In this document: piece by piece, positions 48,141 through 59,984 of the stretch
Numbering within the stretch: position 1 is the stretch's first letter
Layout of the letters: the number at the start of each line of letters is the position of its first letter
Assembly (NCBI GenBank): GCA_021521415.1
Contig: JAIQDT010003574.1
Span: 1-64,000 of the forward strand
Origin: Bidens hawaiensis
Taxonomy: Eukaryota; Streptophyta; Magnoliopsida; Asterales; Asteraceae
DNA length: 64,000 bases
Reading direction: 5' to 3'
Notes under the pieces: generated by a model
What the model saw: only the letters and a program-made list of their open reading frames with translations
Database searches by the model: none
Told to the model about the DNA's origin: nothing
Made by a program: the position numbers and the translations under genes

Positions 48141-48916
48141 TGCAGCGTGGTGATAAAGTTTGGAAGTCAAAAACGTTGATTCTAAGAATACCCGTGAAGT
48201 ACTTCCCAAAACTCTAAAAAAAGACGTAGATCGTAAATAAGATAAATAATTGAACCTGTTGATTCACACGAATACCAGGATCAATTCTTCCAACTATCGT
48301 TGATTCATAAAGAATACCGACAATCAGGTCCTTCGCACACCAACACACACTGTGATAGAGAGGAAATGATTTTTTATATTTTCCAAAACTTATTTCTTTA
48401 CATCACAAAATCTCAACTATTTAAAAAAAATAGAATACTATTGGGCTTCTAATAATTAAACCAAAAGACTTGAAATATTAATTATAAACTCTTGTAATTC
48501 CATAACTGATGTCGTCATTAATTGGTAAACTTTTGATATCCCCACATCAGTTATGGAATTACAAGAGTTTATAATTAATATTTCATGTCTTTTGGTTTAA
48601 TTATTAGAAGCTCAATGGTTTTCTATTTCTTTTAAATAGTTGAGATTTTGTGATGTAAATAAATAAGTTTTGGAAAATATAAAAAATCATTTCCTCCCTA
48701 TCACAGTGTGTGTTAGTGTGCGAAGGAACTGATTGTCGGTATTCTTTATGAATCAACGATAGTTGGAAGAATTGATCCTGGTATTCGTGTGAATCAACAG
48801 GTTCAATTATTTATCTTATTTACGATCTACGTCTTTTTTTGAGAGTTTTGGGAAGTACTTCACGGGTATTCTTATAATCAACGTGTTTGACTTCCAAACT
48901 TTATTACCACGCTGCA
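48141..48916. repeat. Large near-perfect palindrome, 372-bp arms
   Basis: The arm 48141-48512 (starts TGCAGCGTGG, ends CCATAACTGATG) is the near-perfect reverse complement of 48545-48916 (starts CATCAGTTATGG, ends CCACGCTGCA). Both arms are 372 bp and the loop is 32 bp. The loop and its edges match, inverted, the sequence at about 48090-48127 (GATCAAAAGTTTACCAATTA). Transcripts would form a long hairpin. Confidence 0.9.
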
Positions 48917-51390
48917 CAATAATTATCTAACTTAGAAAAAAACTTATAAAAAACCTTGGCCCAATAAAATATACCAAGTGGACCAGTTATATATCAACGA
49001 CACCAAACTTTCTTTTTATATATATTAGTAATAGTAATAAGAGTTTAGAAAGTGTAAATGTGTAATAAAGTATGATTTTTATTTAAAATACCGGATTTCA
49101 ACCATATTGATTAATAGTTTAATACGTTTTATAAAAAAAAATAAAACACGATTTTCTCTAGAAAACATAGTAATATCTTTAGGTTTTTAATGGACATCCA
49201 GAGAACAATAACCAAACCAAACCCAATTCAATTTTTATTTTCGGATAGCATGTTTTTACAAAGGAATCGTGTCCCATGTAACAAAAATCAAACATTTGTG
49301 TAAGGTCCAAATTTAAGCATGACATTATCAATTAAATGATCCGGTTGTTTCACACCGTTGGGCAACACTTATAGCTGACACTAATAGTGTTTCCGAAAGT
49401 ACTGGTCCCGGCACTTGTGATACTTCATGAGTTTAGGCGACACTAGAAAGGTCGCTGAGACAAATTGCGACACTTCCTACTATCACTAGCGACACTTTGA
49501 ATTCACGGATCTTTAGCAGAGGCCTTTGACTTGGAGATCAAGGCTCGAGGAATTATATATAGTGTGTTGGGGCCTCATTTGTATGTGTTAGTAATTATTG
49601 TGAGCCACCATCTGGTAGATAAAGAAAGTTACGTAATTTATATTGTGATCCACCATCATGGAATTATTGTCTATCTTTATTGTTTATGATTGTTTGTTTT
49701 GACTCACAACCAACCATCTCCACTTTTCTACCCAAAACGAGCTTGAAATCAAGATATAGCGTTAGATATAATTGGTGTAACATGCCTCCTAATCTATCAT
49801 TGTATGCAATTTCAAAAGGCAAGCTATTCCACTTGTAATAGGATAACCTTATCCTACAAGACTACAACAACACTAACACTACTTCTAGGTATTGAGTAAC
49901 CTATCATTATTGAAATGTAATGGTCAACGGAGAGTAGTTTAGGTTCTCATAGTCCATAGATAACAAAGCTAGAGCTCTTAAATTCAAGATAAGTTGTGAT
50001 TATTGCTTGATTGGTGATCATTAGGTACGTGTTCACGAAAGGGCTAGAATCTCGGTCAATCGGACAAAGACTTTGCTCAAGGGGACATAATATAGAGGGG
50101 GTTCCTAAAGAGAGAACAAAAACAGGATTAGATTAAATAGGATTTAAGTTGATGTTGCATTAAAGGGGATAATTTCATAGTTATGAGCCCACAAATGTGT
50201 TATGGACAAAATGACACGACTCTAATTAGCCTTATAATACCAAATGATACAGAAGTGTTTCTGCTTCAGGACAAGACAAGTCCACATGAACAAGAGAGAG
50301 ACCCTCATTTCTTACTTTTGAAATGTTGATAACATGACAAGATGGTCCTTTCTATTTTTAGCCTCTACCATCCAACACAAAACTTACCCTTATCACACAT
50401 AAAATAAAATAAGGAACAAATAAAATCTTTTTAGAGAACAACTTATGTCCCTACGATGAATATGTGTTACTAACAACTAGCAATCCGACATTGTTTAACC
50501 AAGGGATAAAAAGTGTCTAGAACAAGACGTTTTAAGAGCGTAACTAATTAATTAAGTATATGCTAGTTTTAAGAAATACTAGGTTTATCTTATTATAAAC
50601 AAAAATAATCAAAAGAAACCAGTAGATAGAATATATCATTGAGCTGGTTATTGTATTAGTATATAATGATATATATACCAATATATATATACTCACTAAA
50701 CTGATAAATACATGATTTATTATTATTATTATTATTTAGAGTTAAACTCCATTTTCATGAAAGTAAAATCTTGGTCATCTTTCACAACATGACGATCTTT
50801 TGAGAGATTGCAATTGCCAATGGTAATCTCGTCTTTAAAGCGTGTTCAAATTTATAACACCTTATACTGCATGCATTGTTTTGGTATCCTAAATCAAAGA
50901 AATTCTTGGCTATTTCATTCTCGGCGCAACAGGTACACACAAACGACGTTGTCCACTTTTATTCAGAAACAAGTTAAACACGGAAAAAGAAAACAAAATA
51001 AATCACCCTATCTCGCCGAGGTGTTGTTGAGAAAAGGATTCACCTTGGATGACAAAATTTCCCCGAATCCCTCCAAAACCATCTCGACGATGTATGTGTC
51101 GTCGATGTAGAAGGCATATGATGGATTTTTTTTGATTCACCTTATGTTGTCGAGATAGGAGTTGTCGGTAAAGGATATATTCATTAGCTTGTAGTGGGTT
51201 GAACGTCATTAGAAATGATAAGACTAATGTATAATGATTGATATGAAACCAAAACATAATTTAATTGCTAGTGTATTAAATTCTGTAACAACTGAAGGAC
51301 TAATAACTGACACCATGCATAGACACACAATACAAGATAACGATTATAATTATACCCCACCATTTCTGTCGCCTTTAGCTCCCATTCCTT
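48917..51390. other. Intergenic; upstream region of GA3ox
   Basis: No coding sequence recognised. Around 49360-49510 GCGACACTT-like motifs recur several times. The last kilobase is the likely distal promoter of the gene at 51484, but no specific element could be assigned. Confidence 0.45.
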
Positions 51391-51400
51391 TATATATACA
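51391..51400 (+). promoter_or_regulatory. Putative TATA box of GA3ox
   Basis: TATATATACA lies 93 bp upstream of the ATG, in CCTTTATATATACACTAC. A start near 51425 would give a ~60-nt leader, typical of plant genes. Motif and spacing only. Confidence 0.55.
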
Positions 51401-51483
51401 CTACTCACATCACATTTCACTCACCATATTTTCTTCTTAATTTCTACCCATTCCAAGTGTTCACTAATTACCATCACTAAAAC

Positions 51484-52756
51484 ATGCATTTAGACTTGAA
51501 CTCCATGAAAGAATTGCCAGAATCACATGCATGGTTGTCACTAGACAAAAAACCTTCGCATAGCTCTTCCGGTACTCGCGATACAGTGCCTGTGATCAAT
51601 CTCAAAGATCCAAAAGCCATGAAACTTGTTGGCCATGCATGCAAAACTTGGGGTGTCTTTCAAGTCACCAACCATGGTGTCCCTATAAAACTTCTTGACG
51701 AAATCGAAGCGGCTGGTAAAAAACTGTTTGCACTTCCTACTCATCAAAAGCTCAAAGCGGCTCGATCTCCAAATGGTGTTTCGGGCTATGGTGTTGCGAG
51801 GATATCTTCGTTTTTCTCAAAACTCATGTGGTCTGAAGGGTTCACCATAATCGGATCCCCGTATGAACATGCTCGTAAACTCTGGCCTAACCGTTATAGT
51901 CGATTCTGGTAAATATTAATCCTTAATTCCATGATCTTTCTGTGTATTTTAAAACTTCGATACATGAACAAATTGTAATCATAGTCAGTGGCGGATCTAT
52001 GTGGGAGGCAGGGTGCCTGGAATACCCCTCAACTTTCTGGCAAAGTGCACTTTTTATATATCGTACACTCAAAAACTTTAAGATCCGCTATTTTCATATT
52101 ACAAGCCATTTCTAGATATGCATTTTTTTAATATCCTGGAAACTTTTCTTCTGGACCCGTCACTGATCACAGTGTAATCGATCTTTTGCAGTGATGTAAT
52201 TGAAAAGTATAAAGAAGAGATGGATAAATTAGCTCAAAGACTCATGTGGTTGATGTTGGGATCATTGGGTGTAACTATGGAAGATGTAAAATGGGCTGGG
52301 ACACAAAAATCATGTCCGGCTTTACAACTAAACTCATACCCAGCTTGTCCGGATCCTGATCGAGCCATGGGTCTTGCGGCTCACACCGATTCAACTTTAT
52401 TGACCATCCTTCACCAAAACAACACAAGTGGACTCCAGGCTCATAAAGAAGGAACCGGTTGGGTCTCCGTACCACCAATACCCGGTGCACTTGTGATCAA
52501 TGTGGGAGACCTCCTTCACATACTATCCAACGGTTTGTACCCAAGCGTGCTTCATCGAGCCATGGTGAACCGAACCCAACACCGGTTGTCAGTTGCATAT
52601 CTTTATGGACCACCATCTAATGTTCAAATCTCACCTCTTTCAAAACTAATAGATCAAGTACACCCTCCACTATACCGACCGGTTACATGGAGTGAGTATC
52701 TTGGCACCAAGGCAAAACACTTCAACAAGGCGCTGTCTTCGGTCCGTGTAGGTTGA
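51484..52756 (+). CDS. GA3ox: Gibberellin 3-beta-dioxygenase (GA 3-oxidase)
   Basis: Exons 51484-51908 and 52192-52756 join TG|T in phase to 329 residues. GA3ox is a soluble 2-oxoglutarate/Fe(II) dioxygenase that adds the 3-beta hydroxyl converting GA9 and GA20 to bioactive GA4 and GA1. Visible: GHACKTWGVFQVTNHGVP (substrate-side fold), GVSGYGVARISSFF and MWSEGFTI, which are characteristic of GA3ox rather than other gibberellin dioxygenases; iron ligands H206, D208 (AAHTDST) and H263 (VLHRAM); 2-oxoglutarate site R273-L-S275. The single intron sits at the position usual for GA3ox genes. The protein is about 30 residues shorter at the N-terminus than Arabidopsis GA3ox1 (358), from memory, but the conserved ELPESHAW region is present. 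Genes of this family are typically feedback-repressed by gibberellin; nothing in the sequence proves that here. Which paralogue it is cannot be told. Confidence 0.93.
51986..52165. mobile_element. hAT-type MITE in the GA3ox intron
   Basis: The 180-bp insertion has ends CAGTGGCGGATCT and, complemented, CAGTGACGGGTCC (three mismatches). It is flanked by ATCATAGT (51978-51985) and ATCACAGT (52166-52173), an 8-bp duplication with one mismatch. It makes up almost two thirds of the 283-bp intron and ends 26 bp before the second exon. Confidence 0.75.
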
Positions 52757-53262
52757 ATAAGTGTAAGAAGTTAGAAACTATTCTTTGTCAATAATTTTGA
52801 GGATAAAGTTTTATGAAAGCAAGGTGAGAGTATAAAGAAACAAGCAACTGTTTTTCGGAATTTGTCTTGATGTAATATAAATATCGAAAGAACCCATTAA
52901 CGTATCGAGGTAAACGACACTTAGTCCGACACATTGTGCCCCAAATATGAAGGAAGATCCTCCTCCAAAGAAAAGATCAATTTGGCTAAATCATTGGGTC
53001 TAATACAGAGGGAAAAAGATGCTTGAAATTAACATTATTAATAATTCCATTTTGAAAGCTCCCAAAAAGTGAAACAAAACCTTCATAATAGATTAGCTAG
53101 ATTTCAAGTAAGAGCAAGTTGAATCTTAAAAAAGAATGTGAGGCCATGGTTTGGTTGTCTCTTGGCATTTGTCTGTTTCATATATATTAGCCACATAAAT
53201 TAGGGATTTTGGCACTGCTTGTAAAGGTCCCACATGCATATGGTCCTAATACTAGCCAATAA

Positions 53263-53337
<75 letters not shown>

Positions 53338-54136
53338 TCCTCTGCCCTGAAGGCAAAGTGTTAGCTTTTACACACAAAAATGCAATCCAAGTTATACATT
53401 TTAAGCATACTTCTTCAATTAAAAACTATGCACAAATATGAACATATTTTATTATTCCTTACCAAAAAACCTAAAAAAGAAGACTTTGGTCTATATGAAA
53501 TTAATGTGTATCCATTCAAAGAATATATGACCAACTGGGTTTAATTTGTCCATTCGATAATGGGCCAGAGGTTATGGGTTCCAATTTGGATTTTGGTGTT
53601 ATTGATAACCAAGAAAAAGACTTGATCCATCAAGACAAGGAACAAAAGTTTTGCAAATCAAGTAAAAGGCCCACATATTGTATGTGATGTCAAGACATTA
53701 GTATCATTGATATTGCTACTAAATTTCCAACTAAACTAGATAACACAACCCATCGCGATGTGGCGGCGCAGTGGCGCAAATTTGTTATGTATCGTTAAGT
53801 TCGTTATGACACCGACACCAAATTCAAAAAAAAAAAGAGTTTTCTAAACGCTCGACATGAATTCTGTCGGTAGTGGTTATGTTTGTTAAAGGCACTAAAT
53901 CCAAAAAACCATTTGATACAATTTTAGAAATGTGATGATGTACCCACCTATCCATTTTCTAATCTCTCACATTCCAACCTAAATCGATGATATGTGGTTC
54001 TCACAGTGTTTTCCCTGCATTGTTATCCCTAATATTCGAAAATCACAAAATCCCAAACGATTATACTCCCCGAGACTTAACAAGGGTTCATTTTTCACAA
54101 GTCAAGTATTAGATAAGTTTTTAAAGATATTATACA
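52757..54136. other. GA3ox 3' flank and intergenic DNA with (AT)n
   Basis: The first 100-150 bp is likely 3' UTR (GTCAATAATTTTGAGG, AATATAAATATCG). A 69-bp (TA)n tract fills 53266-53334. No other gene recognised. Confidence 0.55.
53266..53334. repeat. (TA)n microsatellite, 69 bp
   Basis: Uninterrupted alternating TA, about 0.5 kb downstream of GA3ox. Confidence 0.95.
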
Positions 54137-54465
54137 CTTGTTTCGTGTATGAAGCAACCAATCGCTCAATTATGGGAATTCCTTTTGCATGGTAGCAATG
54201 ACATCCAAATCTACACGATTACACGAAGGAGCTTTGGGAATTGAATTTGTTGACAAAGAAGATGGTTTTCGAAAGCTTGAATTTGGAAAACTATTTGAAC
54301 GAACACCTCACACTATCAAGTTTTGTGCTTAAGCTCATAAAATATCGAGCGCCAAAACGAAATGAATCCAGTCTCGGGTTGCACACTCATGCAGATGCAG
54401 GTATAATTATGATTTTAGATGAAACTGAAGTTGAAGGATTCGATATTCTGACCAAACATGATTAA
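54137..54465 (+). pseudogene. Fragment of an AOP-like 2-oxoglutarate dioxygenase
   Basis: The readable stretch from about 54220 gives YTKELWELNLLTKKMVFESL, then NLENYLNEHL, LKLIKYRAPK and LGLHTHADAGIIMILDETEV, VEGFDILTKHD, and ends in TAA. This order is that of the middle of AOP-type 2-oxoglutarate dioxygenases (KMILESLG / NYLLRVMKYRGP / LGLHTHTDKNIVTIL). The first iron-binding pair is HTHAD; the second histidine and the RxS 2-oxoglutarate site are absent because the homology stops. Upstream, frames are broken (stops near 54192-54200). It belongs to a different subfamily from the GA3ox gene 1.5 kb away, so it is not a tandem duplicate of that gene. Confidence 0.65.
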
Positions 54466-55063
54466 ATTACTAAAAAAAAGTTTAATAAAATCAGTTTTTT
54501 TAATTAAATTACGCAAATCGCTATTCAACTATTAAAGCATATTTATAAACTACTTAAATTACATAATTAGTAGTTTCTGGTGTAAAATGACTGAATTGTC
54601 GGATTTAACATAAACAATCGATGGTGGATGGTATTAACAAAATAGACTGAAAAAAATATAAAGTTTAAAACTCAAAACAAGTTTTATACACTTGTGTTGA
54701 TCAGATAAGCATAATACGTTAAAAAATATTTCTGTTAACACAGAAAATGTAACAAACCAAAACAAAGGGACCAAAAGCGTAAATTACTCTTACCATGTAT
54801 ATTTAGTTATTTTAATAAACTTTATTGAGCAAATAATAAACAAATAAAACTTATAAACACATGAGGCACAAGGGGTATTTATAATTAGGGTGGCAAACTC
54901 GTCCGCAACACGCGTAAAAATGTCCGAGGCAAGTTTCTTGTTTTCCTCTACGTCTCTCGCGTAATGTTTAAGAATCCTATGCCTTAACGTAAATATACTA
55001 AATTGTATTGGCAATACTTATTTAATTTTTAAATTAAATGGTTTAAGGTGCTTAAGTAGTAAT
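54466..55063. other. Non-coding, A/T-rich
   Basis: No gene or element recognised. Confidence 0.5.
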
Positions 55064-55077
55064 AATATAACTTTAGC

Positions 55078-55211
55078 GTCAATGATCCCTAGCTAAAGTA
55101 AAGACTTCTTTTTTAAAATATGTGAGGTCTTGGGTTCAAATCTTACCTTACAATGGAGATGATAGGATGAGTTAGTGATCCGTCAGTGATCCAACTGGAT
55201 GTTCAAGAAAA
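55078..55211 (+). mobile_element. Short tRNA-derived SINE, 134 bp
   Basis: It is flanked by perfect 14-bp duplications AATATAACTTTAGC (55064-55077 and 55212-55225). A strong box B (GTCTTGGGTTCAAATCTTAC near 55129) identifies a tRNA-derived head, and the unit ends in an A-rich tail. No open frame. The clean duplication suggests a fairly young insertion. Confidence 0.8.
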
Positions 55212-55225
55212 AATATAACTTTAGC

Positions 55226-55834
55226 AATTTTCAATCCTTTCACTTGTTTAGACTATCAAAATTTTGAGTTATACGAAAAAAATAAGTGAGTTTTTTGAGC
55301 TACAAAGATGTATTTCACAAGCTAGTCTATTCTAGAAAGCTGAATCAAATGTGAACGGCTAGCTTTACACTAAACAAAATTAAAATTTGAATGTCCATAT
55401 TGTGGGGTGGAGGGGGGAGGCTTATTTCTTTTAGGATTTGGTTTTGATTGATTTGTTTTCGGTTCTTTCTTTCTTTCTCGTCACAACCTCCTTAGCTCTT
55501 GATGTGCCAAACGTATAGGTTAGACTCGTGTGGTTTTGTGCCTTTTAAAGTCATACAAAAATGAGTATCGCTATATTCTTTCGTGTTTCGATTCTAAGCA
55601 AAAAAATTGTATTATTCAATAAATAAACTCGACTCTTTTAGGCCTCTAAAGACTAAAAAGGGTTAGCTGGCCCCTTAAATATTCTCCAACTTATTTCTTC
55701 TTGATTTTGATAATATTAGTCATCAAAAAATGGATCTTTGATTCACTGATGCAATCGTCTTGTCGTTAACACAAACAAATCTAGCAAGGCATAGAAAAAA
55801 TACGAGTTACATACATAAAGTAGATAAAGGGGAG
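55226..55834. other. Non-coding intergenic stretch
   Basis: Nothing recognised beyond A/T-rich unique sequence. Confidence 0.45.
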
Positions 55835-56442
55835 CTAAGACTGTCATAACAGATCGGGCACGACAAGACACGATGACATGTGGTACTAAATACGAACACG
55901 ACACGATAACTAATCGTGTCATTTTTTTAAATGCGAACATGGACCTGTTTAGTAACGAGTTAACTTGTTAAGGGGTTTGTTTAAAGTCATAATGAATGAT
56001 ACAATAGTAATGAAACAAAAAAAAATCAAAAAGAGTATACACAAGTCTTAATTAATACATAATCTATAACATTATTGAAACAAAAAAAACACAAATTCAT
56101 AACATACTTAAGACAAAAAAAAACGATATAAGCAAATATAACATTCATTAAAAATAAAATGCCGATCGGCTTCTGAAGGACATGAGGGAAATATCGTACA
56201 TAAGTATGACGTTAGGTTTAGGACTTCAGGAGTGTATATTTATTTATTTTTTAAATTAAAAATCAACACATGTTACTAACAGGTTAACATGTCTTTAACC
56301 TGCTAAGACACGAATTTAAACATGTCTTAAACAAATCAGCTTGTTTAAGACATTAAATTTGTTAAGCTCAAACCCAAACCTATTAAAACATGTGTCATGT
56401 CGTGTCGTGTTAACAAGTCTGTGTCATAAATTGACAGCCCTA
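55835..56442. mobile_element. Degenerate MITE (TAAGACTGTCA / TAGGGCTGTCA ends)
   Basis: The ends TAAGACTGTCATAACAG and, complemented, TAGGGCTGTCAATTTATG are inverted repeats followed on both sides by ACACGACACGA-like motifs. Flanks AGGGGAGC and AGGAGGTA agree poorly, so the duplication has decayed or the ends are misplaced. Possibly hAT-related. Confidence 0.45.
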
Positions 56443-58177
56443 AGGAGGTAACACCAGTTTATCTAATTCAAAGTATCTTTCTTAGCCTTACATTTAACCC
56501 AACTGAAAGGATCATGTTTAATTTCTCCAACGTCTCTAACGGGGAGCAAGTGTCATTCCAAAGGCTAACAATCTTTTTTTTTTTCAAATTCATCAATACA
56601 CTTTGTAATCAAGGGTTACCTTAGTTTGGACCGTTTGTTAGGCAACCATAAGTTGTTTAGCAAGGCCATCAAGTCCATTCTACTGACCCAGGGAGAGCAC
56701 GAACATTTGGAGCACAAACAGCCCCAAATAGCAAAATGGAACTTACAAGTGAAGTATTATGGTCGGTTTCTACTTTGACAGATGTTGGACCCCAACTCCA
56801 TGTCATTTTTTAAACATGCACCACACAAAATAGTTGACCTTCGTTGGCACCATACATCACGAATCCAAACCTAACTATCACTCCAATCCGAAAAGTTTTT
56901 CACTCCATCTGAGTTGTTAATTACCAAAGTTTCTAGTTTCACAACTCAATTCTCTTTTCCAATCCAATAAAATATTTGTGTTTGAGTGATCTCAATAAAA
57001 TATGAAGACGGATCCAACCCAATAACTATAGGGCCCAGTTGTATATTTTAGCCCATATAAAACATATCACCAATCTGCTGCATCTTTAGCCTAAAATCAT
57101 TTAACGAACCAGATCCGCTTTCGATCCTGAACATAACATGAAGTAAAATCAGAAAAAACAAAACAAGTTAATTAACCAACAATTATAGAAACGTATATTT
57201 CATTATTCACTACTTGACCATCCCATATTTTATCTTTTTTTTTCCCATTAATAATTTATAAGTCAAATTTCTCGACCATCCTATATTCTATCTTGGTCCC
57301 AAACTCTAGAGAATCACGATCTCACTTGTCCATCATACCTAGACCTAAGACTCTTGAGTTTGAGATACCGTCCAAGACTCCAAGTTATACAAAAACGGTG
57401 GCACATTACTTATCATTTTAAATGTTATTCTTCAATTTGACTTTCATTTTCAAGGATTTGAGCCCACAGATAAACTCACATTGTTAAGAAGAGACACCGT
57501 ATCACTAGACCATTTAATCTTGAGTGAAGAAATATCTTTAAAACAAAAGAGTAATTAAATCAACGCTAAGATGAATAAATAATGCGATTAAGATATTATA
57601 ATTTAACGAGTATTAAAACATTTTTATCATATGTCATTATGTCAAAGACATTTAATTCACTAGCAACCAAAAAAATTCATTTTTTCCATTTAAATTACCT
57701 AACTTGATAAAATATTTATAAAATTTCATATTTATCATATAAGATATTATTTGATTGAATTTAACGATGACGTCACACTTGTTTAATAGTATATGCTTTT
57801 TAAAATTCCATGACACTAGTTAACATTATCTATATACATCCTCAATTTTTAAATCATCCAAGTAAACAATGATACCGACAAATTTATTAATTAAAAAATC
57901 AATAAAAGAATCATACACCACACATAGCTCCTTCTCCACCTTAGGATATTCGAGAGGGCAAAGCAGAACAATATAAGAAACGTTAAATATAGAATTAGAC
58001 ATCGTTACATATATATTAATAAACAAATGTTATAAAATACCAAACATATACCTATAAATGATTTATTTAAAGTTTATGGTTAGCAATATACTCAGCATAT
58101 ATATTTTGTTTCTTTATTGTTCATGTGATGTGATGTGGTACACAAGTACTTTTAATCAAATATTAAGCTGGCACCCA
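56443..58177. other. Non-coding intergenic stretch
   Basis: No gene is supported. One short minus-strand frame near 57826-58026 faintly resembles reverse transcriptase but was not accepted. Confidence 0.45.
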
Positions 58178-58180
58178 TAA

Positions 58181-59981
58181 GGCTGAGGGGTGTGGGGGGC
58201 TCTAACGGGGGCGCGAGTGGAGGCTCCAGCCAATAATATTGTGACGTGTGGCAGAGAGAGAAACTGGATAAGGTGGGTGTTGGAGCCCCCGCTGGAGCCC
58301 CTGGCCCTGGTGTGGAGGGGCTCCAGCAGGGGCTCCAGCGGATTTTTTTTTTTATTTTTTTATAAATATATTCAAAAAACTTATTATTAAAAAAACTCAT
58401 AAATTATTAAAAAAAAACACACATTAAAAAAAACACATTAATATCTAAAAATAAAATAAAAATTAAAGTACTAAAAAAAACATTATTCTTATTCTTCGGC
58501 TTGATCTTCTTCGATCAACCTCTTTCGGATACGTTCCTTTTGCTTTTCCATCAGCATTTGATCGACCGGATTTAGGTTACTGAAGTCTCTTGTAAGGAAG
58601 TCCAAGTCTCTCATTCGACTTTTTTCCTTTTTGTCATTAGAGACCACCTCCATGGTTTTGTTGAATTTATTGAGGGATTCAACAAGATCGACGATGTTTA
58701 CGGCTCCCCCCTCAGCCGGTTTTTTCCCCTTGGCGTCCCGTCCCAATGGCCGCCTCCTCGGCGGTGAAGACGTTTCCTCCCCCGCAATGTTTAGGTCGAA
58801 TCCAACGCGGCAATCCGACCCGGCGGAAGTGCTATACGCTCCAGACGAACTAGTTTTAGTCCGTTTCGGCCCTACTTCCGCATCATGGTCCGGCGCCACA
58901 AGCTCAACCCACTTGGAACACCTTTTCAACCTCTCTCACAACTTTAAATCGTCCCACGTCTTCACCGTCCCATACCTCCGCAAACACTCATGCCTCCATT
59001 ATTCGACAGTGAAATTGTAAACCGCCAAATCATCACTGCCACTTGGTCTCATACGACCGGCGTTCCTGTTGAAAAGATTAGTAAACAAGCCGACAAATTT
59101 TCTGATTTCGGACCACCGACCCGAAATCATATCGGCGTTTCGCTCTGTACTCCCAACGAGCGTATAGAACGTCTCCCTAACCTTTGTCCAAAAAACCTTG
59201 CTTTTTTGGTAGTCGGCTGCAAAATGAATAATTAAATTAGATTTCCAGTTAACTTTTTTATTTAACTTTTTTATTAAAAATCATTTTTAAAAACGTTAAA
59301 ACAATTACCGCAACGCCGATCCTCAGAAATGACTATCCAAGCCCGACACAAGGCTTCCTTCTCATCCGATGACCACGGAGTGGTTTTCCGTTTCGTCCTC
59401 GGAGTCGAAGCCGGTCCCGGCCCGTCCGTTGCAAGTTGTTTTTTCCGGTGGACGCGTCTTCTTGCTCCCGAAGCATCACCGTGTGATTCTTGTGTCTCTG
59501 GAACAACAAAGTTAGGAGACGGTTGTATGTTGGATGGTTGAAAGCCGGATGTTTCTTGCGGCCCCGAATAAAACATCGATTGGTCTGGTGACGACCATAA
59601 ATCGTCGTAACTATAACCTGAATCTAGGTTTGGGTACCAATTTCCAGACATTTTTGGGTATTATATAGGAGTTTGGGATATTATATATGAGTTTGGAGAT
59701 TGAAGTTGTGTTTTGATATGGTTGAAATGGGTTGATTTTGGGGTATTATATAGGAGTTTTTAAAGGTTTTTTTAAAAAAAAAACGGAGCTCAACGGCTCT
59801 TTTGGGCGGGCCCACCAGCTTTTCCTCTCTCTTCTCCCGCGACCACACTCACGCCTGCCTGGGGGCTCGCGCTCGCGCCCCGTTCGCGCCCAGGTTCGCG
59901 CCCCGGTGGTGTTGGGTTAGCGCCTGGGGGCGCGAGCGGAGGGGCTCACGCGCCCAGGTTAGCGCCCCACACCCCTCAGCC
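58181..59981 (-). mobile_element. PIF/Harbinger element carrying only ORF1, complete ends
   Basis: The 1801-bp element is flanked by TAA on both sides (58178-58180 and 59982-59984), the 3-bp duplication of PIF/Harbinger. Terminal inverted repeats GGCTGAGGGGTGTGGGG are identical over 17 bp and continue imperfectly (GCTCTAAC / CGCTAACC). Subterminal DNA is GC-rich with repeated GGGGCTCCAGC and GCGCCC motifs. It contains a broken Myb-like ORF1 and no DDE transposase, so it is non-autonomous. Confidence 0.88.
58489..59651 (-). pseudogene. PIF/Harbinger ORF1 (Myb/SANT-like DNA-binding protein), broken
   Basis: Exons 59651-59309 and 59216-58489 join across a GT-AG intron in frame (TGC-G|CC). The N-terminal part is Ser/Pro/Gly-rich (MSGNWYPNLDSGYSYDDLWS). 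A Myb/SANT-like domain follows: TTPWSSDEKEALCRAWIVIS, KVFWTKVRETFY and SGRWSEIRK. The C-terminal part has a nuclear-localisation-like KRTKTSS, a low-complexity spacer, and a coiled coil (DKKEKSRMRDLDFL ... QKERIRKRLIEEDQ). In PIF/Harbinger elements this protein partners the transposase and helps bind the ends. Two in-frame stops, TAA at 58999-59001 and TGA at 58936-58938, interrupt it between the Myb part and the tail. Such proteins are often misannotated in plant genomes under enzyme names. Confidence 0.78.
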
Positions 59982-59984
59982 TAA

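Noticed and set aside
57826..58026. Minus-strand frame with IIVYLDDLKI resembling reverse transcriptase
   Set aside because: A single short motif without neighbouring palm-domain sequence; too little to call.
58631..59235. Plus-strand frames across the second Harbinger element
   Set aside because: Antisense to the Myb-like ORF1 exons.
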